Below are positions 30,459 through 38,389 of a stretch of DNA of 64,000 nucleotides, one piece after another. Within the stretch, counting starts at the first letter, position 1. Every line of letters begins with the position of its first letter. The stretch is from assembly GCF_001656035.1 (NCBI RefSeq), contig NZ_CP010029.1, positions 2,801,602-2,865,601 on the forward strand. The letters are read 5' to 3'. A program made the translations under genes and the position numbers. Below the pieces are notes generated by a model that was not told the origin of the DNA, did not search any database, and saw only the letters and a list, made by a program, of their open reading frames with translations. The stretch comes from Yersinia entomophaga. GTDB lineage: Bacteria; Pseudomonadota; Gammaproteobacteria; Enterobacterales; Enterobacteriaceae.

Positions 30459-32084
30459 ATGGATTGGCGGACGCACGAAGTGTTCAATCAGCCTGAGCCA
30501 TTATCAAACAGCAATTTATTTTTGTCTGATATGGCGTTAAGGGAAGCTGTCATACGCGAGCAAGCCGGTTGGGATAATGAAGTATTAATTTCAATGGGCG
30601 CGCAGTTGGGATCGGCAGAATCGCTGGAGTTAGGGCGTTTGGCTAATACAAATCCTCCTGAACTATTACGCTTTGACGCAGCTGGACGGCGTCTGGATAC
30701 GGTCAGGTTTCATCCCGCCTGGCATGTTCTGATGAAAGGGTTGGTAGGCAATCGGGTGCATAATCTGAGCTGGCAAGAAGATGCTCGTATCGGATCTGTG
30801 GTGGCCAGAGCGGCTCGTTTGATGCTGCATATACAGGTTGAGGCCGGAACCCTTTGCCCGATAACCATGACCTACGGTGCCATTCCTCTTCTGCAACAAT
30901 CCCTACCTGCGCAATTTCAATCCTGGATATCTCCTTTACTCTCCGATCGTTACGATCCTCACGTCGCTCCCGGTGATCAAAAACGCGGTTTATTGATCGG
31001 TATGGGAATGACGGAAAAACAGGGGGGGTCTGACGTCTTGAGTAATTCCACGCGAGCAGAGCCTTTGGGCGCTCGCGGTGCCGGTGAAGCTTATCGGTTA
31101 GTCGGTCATAAATGGTTTTTCTCCGTGCCGCAAAGCGATGCGCACTTGGTTTTGGCGCAGGCCGAAGGTGGATTATCCTGTTTCTTTATGCCCAAAATTC
31201 TGCCCGGCGGCAGCAGTAATTCCATTCGTTTAGAACGCCTGAAAGACAAGCTGGGCAACCGCTCCAATGCCAGCAGCGAAGTAGAGTTTGATAATGCCAT
31301 CGCCTGGCTATTGGGCGATGAAGGGGAAGGCATCCACCATATTTTAAAAATGGGCGGCCATACCCGTTTCGATTGTGCGTTAGGCAGCCACGGCATTATG
31401 CGGCGAGCCTTTTCCGTCGCTCTGGATTATGCCAGCCAGCGGCAGGCCTTTGGTAAGAATCTGACCGACCAACCTTTGATGCGTCAGGTGCTCAGCCGTA
31501 TGGCGCTGCGTTTGGAAGGCCACACGGCGCTGTTATTCCGTTTGGCCAAAGCATGGGAACACGGCAGCGCGGAAGACGCATTATTCAGCAGGCTGATGAC
31601 GCCGGCCGCCAAGTATAAAATATGCGGGCAGGGCAGCGCTTTTGTCGCCGAAGCGATGGAGGTGTTAGGCGGAATCGGCTATTGCGAACAAAGCGAATTG
31701 CCGCGCTTATACCGTGAAATTCCGGTTAACAGTATTTGGGAAGGCTCCGGCAATATTATGTGTCTGGATGTGCTGCGGGTTTTGCGCAAGCAGCCCGCAG
31801 CGATAGAAATGCTGAATCAAAATTTTTATGAAGTTCGCGGGCAGAATCGTTTGTTCGACCGTTCTTGGCGCCAGTTGGCTTTCCGGTTAAAAAATCCGCA
31901 GGAAGCACAGGGGCGAGAATTGACGCTGCAACTGTTTAATCTGAACTGTGCCGCTCAATTGTTGCGTTTTGCATCGCCGTCGCTGGCCGACGCATGGTGT
32001 CGTATGATGCTGGATCATCGGGATCAATATTCTATTCCGGAACCGCTTTGCGAACTGTTACTGACCCGAGCCGCAGCCGTTTAG
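30459..32084 (+). CDS. aidB: Isovaleryl-CoA dehydrogenase-like AidB
   Basis: Acyl-CoA-dehydrogenase-fold flavoprotein of the alkylation (Ada) response in E. coli, where it binds DNA and protects it. 541 residues. Marks: GLLIGMGMTEKQGGSDV (about 180-197), KDKLGNRSNASSEVEF, and VLGGIGYCE...RLYREIPVNSIWEGSGNIMCLD near 405-440, all typical of AidB. I start at ATG 30459 (MDWRTHEVFNQPEPL) with GAGGGAGAAAGG upstream; an earlier ATG would add nine residues. Its stop overlaps the stop of convergent bsmA by four bases. Confidence 0.94.
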   Translation: MDWRTHEVFNQPEPLSNSNLFLSDMALREAVIREQAGWDNEVLISMGAQLGSAESLELGRLANTNPPELLRFDAAGRRLDTVRFHPAWHVLMKGLVGNRVHNLSWQEDARIGSVVARAARLMLHIQVEAGTLCPITMTYGAIPLLQQSLPAQFQSWISPLLSDRYDPHVAPGDQKRGLLIGMGMTEKQGGSDVLSNSTRAEPLGARGAGEAYRLVGHKWFFSVPQSDAHLVLAQAEGGLSCFFMPKILPGGSSNSIRLERLKDKLGNRSNASSEVEFDNAIAWLLGDEGEGIHHILKMGGHTRFDCALGSHGIMRRAFSVALDYASQRQAFGKNLTDQPLMRQVLSRMALRLEGHTALLFRLAKAWEHGSAEDALFSRLMTPAAKYKICGQGSAFVAEAMEVLGGIGYCEQSELPRLYREIPVNSIWEGSGNIMCLDVLRVLRKQPAAIEMLNQNFYEVRGQNRLFDRSWRQLAFRLKNPQEAQGRELTLQLFNLNCAAQLLRFASPSLADAWCRMMLDHRDQYSIPEPLCELLLTRAAAV

Positions 32085-32389
32085 CGATACAGAATGGCCT
32101 GTGAGTACCACTGACCCGGAATGACAGAATCGCTATTCATAATGACTAAATAGTAACGGGCTCCGCTGGCATTGGCTTTGCTACGGAGTGCCGCTTCAGC
32201 ATCCATCGGGCTGCCATATACCTGCACCGAAGCCATCCCGATTTTTTGTAATGTTCCGCTTTGAGCTCGGTTAATTTCCTGCGCGAAAGGCTGTGGCGCG
32301 GGAGGTGGTAGCGGCGTGGTTTTCAATGCGCTACAGGCGGAAAGGCTCAGTGTGAACAGTAGAACGACAAAGGCGCGATAATAGGTCAT
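32081..32389 (-). CDS. bsmA: Biofilm peroxide resistance lipoprotein BsmA (YjfO)
   Basis: A 102-residue lipoprotein of the YhcN/DUF1471 family. The signal peptide ends in a lipobox LSAC, so Cys is lipidated. A Pro-rich linker precedes the DUF1471 domain ending GQWYSQAILYR, as in E. coli BsmA, where it affects biofilm and stress tolerance. I choose ATG 32389 (MTYYRAFV) with GGAAAC upstream. The gene is convergent with aidB and shares four bases with it. Confidence 0.88.
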   Translation of the reverse strand: MTYYRAFVVLLFTLSLSACSALKTTPLPPPAPQPFAQEINRAQSGTLQKIGMASVQVYGSPMDAEAALRSKANASGARYYLVIMNSDSVIPGQWYSQAILYR

Positions 32390-32588
32390 GGTGTGTTTCC
32401 TGTGTTGATATTGCCCCACTTTCTCTCAGTGTAACGCTCAAACATTCATAACGACCAGATATGTGTCATTTCTGATATATCTCGGAGGAGATTGGTTTAA
32501 GACTTTATTCAGCAGGTTTGGCACTATGGCGGTGCGTTTACAATTGGTTTGGCTGATAAGGCTTGTTTGACCCATAAGGACTGTTGTT

Positions 32589-33338
32589 ATGGTTGAAATG
32601 TCGTTAGAAAAAGTACAGGGCATTGAGGTAATTCACGCCGCGCCAGCAGGCCAGCGTCATCAGCCTTTGCCGACCCTTTTCTTCTATCACGGTTATACCT
32701 CCTCCAAAGAAGTGTATTCCTATTTTGCCTATGCTCTGGCGCAGGCGGGATTTCGCGTGGTGATGCCGGATGCCGATATGCACGGAGCCAGATTTGACGG
32801 CGATGAAACCCGGCGACTAGGCTGTTTCTGGCAGATTTTGCGTTCAAATATTGATGAAATGGCTGGAATTAAAGAACACTATCAACAAACTGGATTAATT
32901 GATGGCGATCGAATCGGCGTGGGCGGCGCCTCAATGGGCGGGATGACTACTCTGGGAGCCTTGGTGCGCTATCCGTGGATAAAGGCGGCCGCTAATTTCA
33001 TGGGGTCAGGTTATTTCACTTCTCTGGCCAAAACGCTGTTTCCTCCTTTGCCCAGTGCTGGTTCAACAAAGCAGGATGAATGGGAACGACAAATTGCTCC
33101 GTTGATTGAATATGAGGTAACCCACCAACTGGAGAGAATCGCCCGCAAACCTTTGCTGGTCTGGCATGGTGAAGCGGATGAAGTGGTTCCGGCGGTGGAA
33201 AGTGAGCGTCTGGTCGCAGCTTTGAAAGAGCAGGGGTTGGATCATCATCTAAGTTACCTGACCGAGCCTGGTATCGGCCATAAAATCACGCCAACGGCGC
33301 TGACGGCGGGCGCGGCATTCTTCCGGCACTATTTATAG
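32589..33338 (+). CDS. yjfP: Alpha/beta-hydrolase YjfP (carboxylesterase)
   Basis: A 249-residue cytoplasmic esterase of the alpha/beta-hydrolase fold. The nucleophile elbow is GASMG with Ser115. FYHGYTSSKEVYSYF provides the oxyanion region, and WHGEADEVVP and GIGHKITP near the C-terminus give the acid and His. E. coli YjfP is active on short-chain esters; the natural substrate is unknown. AAGGA precedes the ATG. Divergent from bsmA, with a terminator downstream. Confidence 0.92.
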   Translation: MVEMSLEKVQGIEVIHAAPAGQRHQPLPTLFFYHGYTSSKEVYSYFAYALAQAGFRVVMPDADMHGARFDGDETRRLGCFWQILRSNIDEMAGIKEHYQQTGLIDGDRIGVGGASMGGMTTLGALVRYPWIKAAANFMGSGYFTSLAKTLFPPLPSAGSTKQDEWERQIAPLIEYEVTHQLERIARKPLLVWHGEADEVVPAVESERLVAALKEQGLDHHLSYLTEPGIGHKITPTALTAGAAFFRHYL

Positions 33339-33386
33339 TTATAGCCGCTCATTTATTGGCATTTATTTATAGGCACTAAAGGCCAG

Positions 33387-33411
33387 AAAAAACCCCCGAT
33401 AGACGGGGGTT
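33387..33411. terminator. Bidirectional terminator between yjfP and DUF1471 gene
   Basis: AACCCCCG pairs with CGGGGGTT around ATAGA. The A run before it gives TTTTTT on the minus strand, so it best serves the convergent DUF1471 gene; it can also stop yjfP transcripts. Confidence 0.85.
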
Positions 33412-33478
33412 AAGTGTTTTAAGGGCTGTATTGTTTTACTGTCGGTCTTTCTCTGGTGTTGTATTTATCTTTGCAATT

Positions 33479-33754
33479 CTAGCGGTAAAGAACAGCGTTA
33501 ATCTGAATAGAGCTGTTGCCGCCAGGTTCATGCATAGCGATGATTTGATAGGCGGTTGCGCCGCGTTCATCGGCTAATTTGCTAACCTGTGAGGTTGCAT
33601 CGTCAGGGGAAACCACATTGTGACCCAGTGACACTGCGCCAACGCTGACACGCTGTTGCTGCATTGCCTGTTGAGCGGTGATTTCAGTGGCGGCGAAAGT
33701 GCTGGCCGATAGGAAGAAACTGAGGATCGCGGCGATAGTGAGCGTGATTTTCAT
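33479..33754 (-). CDS. DUF1471 periplasmic protein (YjfN/YjfY-like)
   Basis: A 91-residue protein with a signal peptide (about 1-22, ending STFA) and a DUF1471/YhcN domain that ends INAVLYR. Relatives such as BhsA and McbA affect stress response, biofilm and membrane permeability; YjfY sits just before rpsF in E. coli, as here. The start ATG 33754 has GGAG six bases upstream. Four genes of this family lie in the window. Specific function unknown. Confidence 0.8.
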   Translation of the reverse strand: MKITLTIAAILSFFLSASTFAATEITAQQAMQQQRVSVGAVSLGHNVVSPDDATSQVSKLADERGATAYQIIAMHEPGGNSSIQINAVLYR

Positions 33755-34037
33755 AGGTGACTCCAATATTTTATTTATATACTTTGAATAAGTTTCCTGG
33801 CTGCTGCGCCGCTTGTTATGCGGTGGATGTAACTAATAGTAGTTCTCTTTTATAATTAATAAATGCGCTATTGCTGACTGACTCTTTCAAAAAATATGAA
33901 TGATTTTTGCGCTGACCTAATGATTTTGTTGAAAGATTTAAAAAACTAATGGATCTCCATCCATAGTTCATTTGGTGAACAAAAAGTGCTATTTATTGGC
34001 TAGAACGGATATAGCTCGAATAATTCCTCTGCAATCC
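33755..34037. other. Gene-free A+T-rich stretch before the rpsF promoter
   Basis: About 280 bases between the divergent DUF1471 gene and the rpsF promoter. No gene and no clear repeat is seen. A TATAAAAG on the minus strand near 33850 may be part of the DUF1471 gene's promoter. Confidence 0.4.
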
Positions 34038-34066
34038 TTGAGTTTCCCTCCTCGCGCAAGTATAGT
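34038..34066 (+). promoter_or_regulatory. Promoter of the rpsF operon
   Basis: TTGAGT (34038-34043) and TATAGT (34061-34066) are spaced by exactly 17 bases, leaving a leader of about 90 bases before rpsF. Confidence 0.8.
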
Positions 34067-34104
34067 TACGCGTCATTTTTCGGCCGCACACAAACACGTT
34101 CCTT

Positions 34105-34139
34105 GCCTCCATGGGCCGCGGCTGACCCTATCAGGAGGC
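34105..34139 (+). promoter_or_regulatory. Candidate S6:S18 autoregulatory leader hairpin
   Basis: In the rpsF leader GCCTCC (34105-34110) pairs with GGAGGC (34134-34139), and inner GGG (34113-34115) pairs with CCC (34126-34128). The apical loop begins CCG. In many bacteria the S6:S18 complex binds a leader hairpin with an exposed CCG to repress this operon. The hairpin ends 25 bases before the rpsF ATG. Confidence 0.55.
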
Positions 34140-34164
34140 TGAATAATCCGTAAGGAGCAATTCG

Positions 34165-34557
34165 ATGCGTCATTACGAAATCGTTTTTATGGTCCATCCT
34201 GACCAAAGCGAACAGGTTCCGGGCATGATCGAGCGTTATAGTGCAACAATCACTAACGCTGCTGGTCAGATTCACCGTCTGGAAGACTGGGGCCGCCGTC
34301 AACTGGCTTACCCGATCAACAAACTGCACAAAGCTCACTACGTTCTGCTGAACGTTGAAGCCCCGCAGGAAGCGATCGATGAGCTGGAAACAAACTTCCG
34401 CTTCAACGACGCCGTTATCCGTAGCATGGTTATGCGCGTTAAAAACGCGGTAACTGAAGCATCACCAATGGTTAAAGCGAAAGACGAACGCCGTGAGCGT
34501 CACGACTTCGCGTCAGAAACCAATGATGATTCTGAAGCTGGGGATTCTGAAGAGTAA
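34165..34557 (+). CDS. rpsF: 30S ribosomal protein S6
   Basis: Small-subunit protein that binds the 16S central domain as a pair with S18. The N-terminus [18 protein letters not shown] and the [20 protein letters not shown] segment are family-typical. The 130-residue protein ends in an acidic tail that is glutamylated by RimK in E. coli; here it ends GDSEE. TAAGGAG precedes the ATG. First gene of rpsF-priB-rpsR-rplI. Confidence 0.98.
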   Translation: MRHYEIVFMVHPDQSEQVPGMIERYSATITNAAGQIHRLEDWGRRQLAYPINKLHKAHYVLLNVEAPQEAIDELETNFRFNDAVIRSMVMRVKNAVTEASPMVKAKDERRERHDFASETNDDSEAGDSEE

Positions 34558-34562
34558 TTGCC

Positions 34563-35115
<553 letters not shown>

Positions 35116-35154
35116 TCGGCCACTGTCCATTAACGACTTTGAGAGGATATGGTA

Positions 35155-35607
35155 ATGCAAGTTATTCTGCTTGATAAAGTAGCAAACCTGGGCAGCCTGG
35201 GTGATCAAGTTAACGTTAAAGCGGGCTACGCTCGTAACTTCTTAGTACCGCAGGGCAAAGCTGTGCCGGCAACTAAGAAAAACGTTGAGTTCTTCGAAGT
35301 GCGTCGCGCAGAACTGGAAGCCAAACTGGCTGAAGTTCTGTCTGCCGCTGAAGCTCGCGCAACTAAAATTAACGAATTGGGCAGTGTTACAATCTCCTCT
35401 AAAGCAGGGGATGAAGGTAAACTGTTCGGCTCTATCGGTACTCGTGACATCGCTGATGCAGTATCTGCAGCGGGCGTTGAAGTAGCGAAGAGCGAAGTTC
35501 GTTTGCCGAATGGCGTTCTGCGTACCACTGGTGAACACGAAGTTCACTTCCAGGTACACAGCGACGTGTTCGCAAAACTGAACGTAGTTGTGGTTGCAGA
35601 AGCGTAA
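35155..35607 (+). CDS. rplI: 50S ribosomal protein L9
   Basis: Binds 23S rRNA near the L1 stalk; its long helix spans two globular domains. 150 residues, with [19 protein letters not shown] at the N-terminus and the [20 protein letters not shown]-terminal domain. I start at ATG 35155, preceded by GAGAGGATATGG, rather than at the ATG two codons upstream, to match the orthologue. Last gene of the operon. Confidence 0.98.
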   Translation: MQVILLDKVANLGSLGDQVNVKAGYARNFLVPQGKAVPATKKNVEFFEVRRAELEAKLAEVLSAAEARATKINELGSVTISSKAGDEGKLFGSIGTRDIADAVSAAGVEVAKSEVRLPNGVLRTTGEHEVHFQVHSDVFAKLNVVVVAEA

Positions 35608-35628
35608 GTTACGCTGCTGTTAACCGTT

Positions 35629-35655
35629 AAAACGCCAGCCTCGAGCTGGCGTTTT
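35629..35655 (+). terminator. Intrinsic terminator after rplI
   Basis: AAAACGCCAGC pairs perfectly with GCTGGCGTTTT around CTCGA, with GCTTTTC following. Confidence 0.9.
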
Positions 35656-35807
35656 GCTTTTCTGAGAACGACAAAAAAGCCCCTGTAACCCTGCCAGTTG
35701 CGATAATTCCTTTCCAGCATCCAGACGTAGCGATATCACGCCGCGAGCCTTTGGTTGGGCGCAGATAGCCTACAGAGAGAGAAATGGGTGACAGCGGCGT
35801 TTGGATC

Positions 35808-35846
35808 AAAGCCCAGGCCAGATTATGGCTGCAAAATCTGGGCTTT
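35808..35846 (-). terminator. Probable terminator after ytfB
   Basis: AAAGCCCAG (35808-35816) pairs with CTGGGCTTT (35838-35846), and inner AGATT pairs with AATCT. It is the first strong hairpin beyond the ytfB stop on the minus strand. The T run is short. The rest of 35656-35873 shows no supported gene. Confidence 0.5.
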
Positions 35847-35873
35847 ATCAGTCCTTGGCATTCGCGCTGAGGA

Positions 35874-36623
35874 TTATCGATCGCGGCGGTAAGAACCGTC
35901 CGCTTGGCGGCTAAACAATACTTCCGCACTGTTGGCCGTTTCAATAGCCAGCGCGGTTACGCTGCCTTGCGCGTCCAGTATGATTTTCACTTCTTGTCCG
36001 GCTTTCAGGTTGCTCAGTGGCTTATCATTGCCTTCCACCTGCGCCATGGCAAACACTTCATTTACCGGTAAATTATTATCGCGGAACAGCTGGGCCAACG
36101 TTTTACCCGCTTGTACCTGATAGCTTTGCCAATTCCCCTGCGGTAACGTTGAGGACGGCTGGTTGACTGCGGGATTGCTCCCGCGTAATTCGGCCTGTAA
36201 CGGAATATCTGTCGGTTCTGCCGTCACCGGGAATTGCCCGCTGCCGTTGTTACCGGAAGAAGGCCAAAGCAGTGCCAGCAACAATACCGCTGCGGCAATG
36301 ATGACCCAGCGGCGATGGAAGAGAGGCAAGGGCTCCATCCAATGGAAATCATCCGGCAGATGCCAGATTTTTTGCAGCCAGTCTTTAATCACGGCTTGCT
36401 TTCCCGGCGACTTGATCTGCGGTGCTGATACTTTGTCGTCATCCATTACCGTTTCTGGCGGTAAGAGATCGGGCTCGCCAATGGAGGGCTCGGCTTTGAC
36501 GCGGTTTTCAGGCTCATCGGTCGGTTTATCTGGCAGAATTCGCTGCCGGATAGTTAGCCAAGTGTGTAACAAAGGCTGGTAGACCCGATTGTTTTTCCTT
36601 CTCCTGGGCGCGATTCTGCCCAT
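35874..36623 (-). CDS. ytfB: Cell-division-associated LysM-like/OapA protein YtfB
   Basis: A single-span inner-membrane protein with an OapA-type periplasmic domain that binds peptidoglycan glycans; E. coli YtfB takes part in cell division. The segment WHLPDDFHWMEPLPLFHRR precedes the membrane helix (about 108-125), then a Pro/Thr linker and the OapA domain (about 160-249, WQSYQVQAGKTLAQLFRDNNLP). At 249 residues it is longer than E. coli YtfB (about 212): the extra part is a charged cytoplasmic N-terminus of about 70 residues. GAGAGG precedes the ATG. Confidence 0.88.
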   Translation of the reverse strand: MGRIAPRRRKNNRVYQPLLHTWLTIRQRILPDKPTDEPENRVKAEPSIGEPDLLPPETVMDDDKVSAPQIKSPGKQAVIKDWLQKIWHLPDDFHWMEPLPLFHRRWVIIAAAVLLLALLWPSSGNNGSGQFPVTAEPTDIPLQAELRGSNPAVNQPSSTLPQGNWQSYQVQAGKTLAQLFRDNNLPVNEVFAMAQVEGNDKPLSNLKAGQEVKIILDAQGSVTALAIETANSAEVLFSRQADGSYRRDR

Positions 36624-36900
36624 GGTGACCTCTCTTTCAACGACGTAAAAAAAATCACAGTGCTCGATCAGCGACTGCTGGATGGAACCTTTTCCCTGTT
36701 ACTTGTTAGTATAGTTTGCTAACTGATTGATGCAGAAAGAAACAGGGATAATGCTGCCGAACGGGCTGTTTTAAGTCAGTGCAGAACCATTGTTTCTTTT
36801 TCTTCGACAAAAGTCATCATTAGCGATGCAAGATTTTACCCTACTCCCTTGCTGCTGTTATGCTTGCACCTTCGACTTTTTAGAGAATTAAGGAAAATCC
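36624..36900. other. Divergent ytfB-fklB intergenic region
   Basis: 277 bases between divergent genes, so it should hold both promoters. TTAGTATAGTTTGC near 36705 offers a -10-like TATAGT. I see no further structure. Confidence 0.35.
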
Positions 36901-37521
36901 ATGACAACCCCTTCTTTTGATAGCGTAGAAGCGCAAGCAAGTTACGGTATCGGTTTACAGATAGGCCAACAATTACAAGAGTCCGGCTTGCAGGATTTGC
37001 AGCCAGAAGCCCTGTTGGCGGGCTTGCGCGACGCAATGGAAGGGAATACACCAACAGTTCCTGTTGATGTCGTTCACCGCGCGCTGCGTGAAGTTCACGA
37101 ACGTGCCGATGCTGTTCGTCTGGAGCGCCAGCAGGCACTGGTTGTTGAAGGCGCTAACTTCCTGGAAGAAAACGCTAAACGTGATGAAGTGACCACCACT
37201 GAATCCGGTTTGCAATTCTCCGTGCTGCAACAAGGCGAAGGTCCAATTCCTTCACGTCAGGATCGTGTGCGCGTGCATTATACCGGTCGTCTGGTTGACG
37301 GTACGGTATTTGATAGCTCCGTAGAACGCGGCCAGCCGGCTGAATTCCCGGTTAGCGGCGTGATCCCAGGCTGGATCGAAGCACTGACTTTGATGCCGGT
37401 TGGCTCTAAATGGCAGTTAGCGATTCCACACAATCTGGCCTACGGCGAGCGTGGCGCTGGCGCATCTATTCCGCCATTCAGCGCGCTGGTATTTGACGTA
37501 GAACTGCTGGAAATTCTGTAA
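36901..37521 (+). CDS. fklB: FKBP-type peptidyl-prolyl isomerase FklB (FKBP22)
   Basis: Dimeric proline isomerase. The N-terminal dimerisation helices (about 1-90, [21 protein letters not shown] start) precede the FKBP domain (about 100-206) with [18 protein letters not shown] and [19 protein letters not shown], which contain the active-site aromatic residues. No signal peptide, so cytoplasmic. 206 residues, as in E. coli. AAGGAAAA precedes the ATG. Confidence 0.95.
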   Translation: MTTPSFDSVEAQASYGIGLQIGQQLQESGLQDLQPEALLAGLRDAMEGNTPTVPVDVVHRALREVHERADAVRLERQQALVVEGANFLEENAKRDEVTTTESGLQFSVLQQGEGPIPSRQDRVRVHYTGRLVDGTVFDSSVERGQPAEFPVSGVIPGWIEALTLMPVGSKWQLAIPHNLAYGERGAGASIPPFSALVFDVELLEIL

Positions 37522-37540
37522 ATTCTGAGCGGTTAGTGTG

Positions 37541-37571
37541 AAAAAGGGCGATCCAGGATCGCTCTTTTTTT
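37541..37571. terminator. Bidirectional terminator between fklB and ytfE
   Basis: AAAAAGGGCGATC pairs with GATCGCTCTTTTT (one G-T pair) around CAG and extends into seven Ts. A and T runs on both sides let it serve both convergent genes. Confidence 0.9.
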
Positions 37572-37587
37572 ATGGCTTTTCTACGAC

Positions 37588-38253
37588 TTAGTTGCCACTT
37601 AACGCTCTGGGAAATAGCAGATTATTTTCTAAGTGAACGTGTTCCATCAAATCGCCGACGAATTCGTTGAGATTGGCATAAAGTGCGCGCCAGGTGGTGC
37701 AGGCTCCAGGTGGGGGCGTGATGTTATTGGTGATCTGTTTGATGGTTTCCAATTGCTGCCCTGCCGCTTCGTGCTCTGATTCCATCACGAAAATCGGCAC
37801 GCTAGCCATTTTCCCCATTCCTTTGGCAATCATGGGGAATAACACTTTTTCCTCTCTTTCCATATGCTGTAATAAATCCTGATGTAGCACGCTGAGCTGC
37901 ACTGCTAAACCTCGTGGGCAGGTGGGTTTTGCGGCATGTACGCGCTCTACCTTTTCTGCCATTAACACCAGCTCCGGCAATTGCTCGCGGTGCCGTTCAT
38001 GATAGCGGTTGAGAATAAAACTGATCAGGTGCTCCTGTGGAACCTCTTGCCAGTTCTGCACTGCCTGAGTTTCTTTTTGCAACATGGTGAGCTCCGCTTC
38101 CAACGCGTCAATATTCAGAGCCCTGCGCTCGGCGGCACGTTGTAGTGTCTGTTTCCCTCCGCAGCAAAAATCGAGTTCATACCGGCGAAATAACGTTGTG
38201 GCTCGTGGTATGGCAATAGCCAGAGAACCGAGAGATTGATTGCGGTAATCCAT
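37588..38253 (-). CDS. ytfE: Iron-sulfur cluster repair protein YtfE (RIC)
   Basis: Di-iron hemerythrin-like protein that repairs iron-sulfur clusters damaged by NO or peroxide. An N-terminal ScdA domain has Cys30-Cys31 (ELDFCCGGKQTL). The hemerythrin four-helix bundle carries the metal ligands in RYHERHREQLPEL, LLQHMEREE and ESEHEAAG, HVHLENN. 221 residues, as in E. coli. AGAGGTG precedes the ATG. Convergent with fklB. A clear NsrR operator lies about 30 bases upstream of its start, and NsrR itself is encoded at 20956. Confidence 0.95.
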   Translation of the reverse strand: MDYRNQSLGSLAIAIPRATTLFRRYELDFCCGGKQTLQRAAERRALNIDALEAELTMLQKETQAVQNWQEVPQEHLISFILNRYHERHREQLPELVLMAEKVERVHAAKPTCPRGLAVQLSVLHQDLLQHMEREEKVLFPMIAKGMGKMASVPIFVMESEHEAAGQQLETIKQITNNITPPPGACTTWRALYANLNEFVGDLMEHVHLENNLLFPRALSGN

Positions 38254-38283
38254 TATGACACCTCTTTAATGTGTAACTTCTAT

Positions 38284-38306
38284 AAGTTGCATTATAAATG
38301 CATGTT
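38284..38306 (-). promoter_or_regulatory. NsrR operator upstream of ytfE
   Basis: An 11-1-11 inverted repeat: AAGTTGCATTA, one base, AAATGCATGTT. It fits the NsrR consensus (AAGATGCATTT on each half) with two mismatches in one arm and one in the other. The ytfE start is 30 bases away. Confidence 0.85.
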
Positions 38307-38357
38307 AATGTGTGTGCCATAGTTATTAAGAGGTAGTAAGGATGAGGGAGAAAGAGC

Positions 38358-38381
38358 AAAAGCGCTCCGTAGAGCGCTTTA
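38358..38381 (-). terminator. Terminator after cpdB
   Basis: On the minus strand AAAGCGCTC pairs with GAGCGCTTT around TACG, followed by TGCTCTTT. It lies nine bases past the cpdB stop. Confidence 0.8.
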
Positions 38382-38389
38382 AGGAGGGA

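Noticed and set aside
35627-35944. A 105-codon open frame on the minus strand after rplI
   Set aside because: It overlaps the start of ytfB's 3' end and runs through the rplI terminator hairpin. No ribosome-binding site and no recognisable family.
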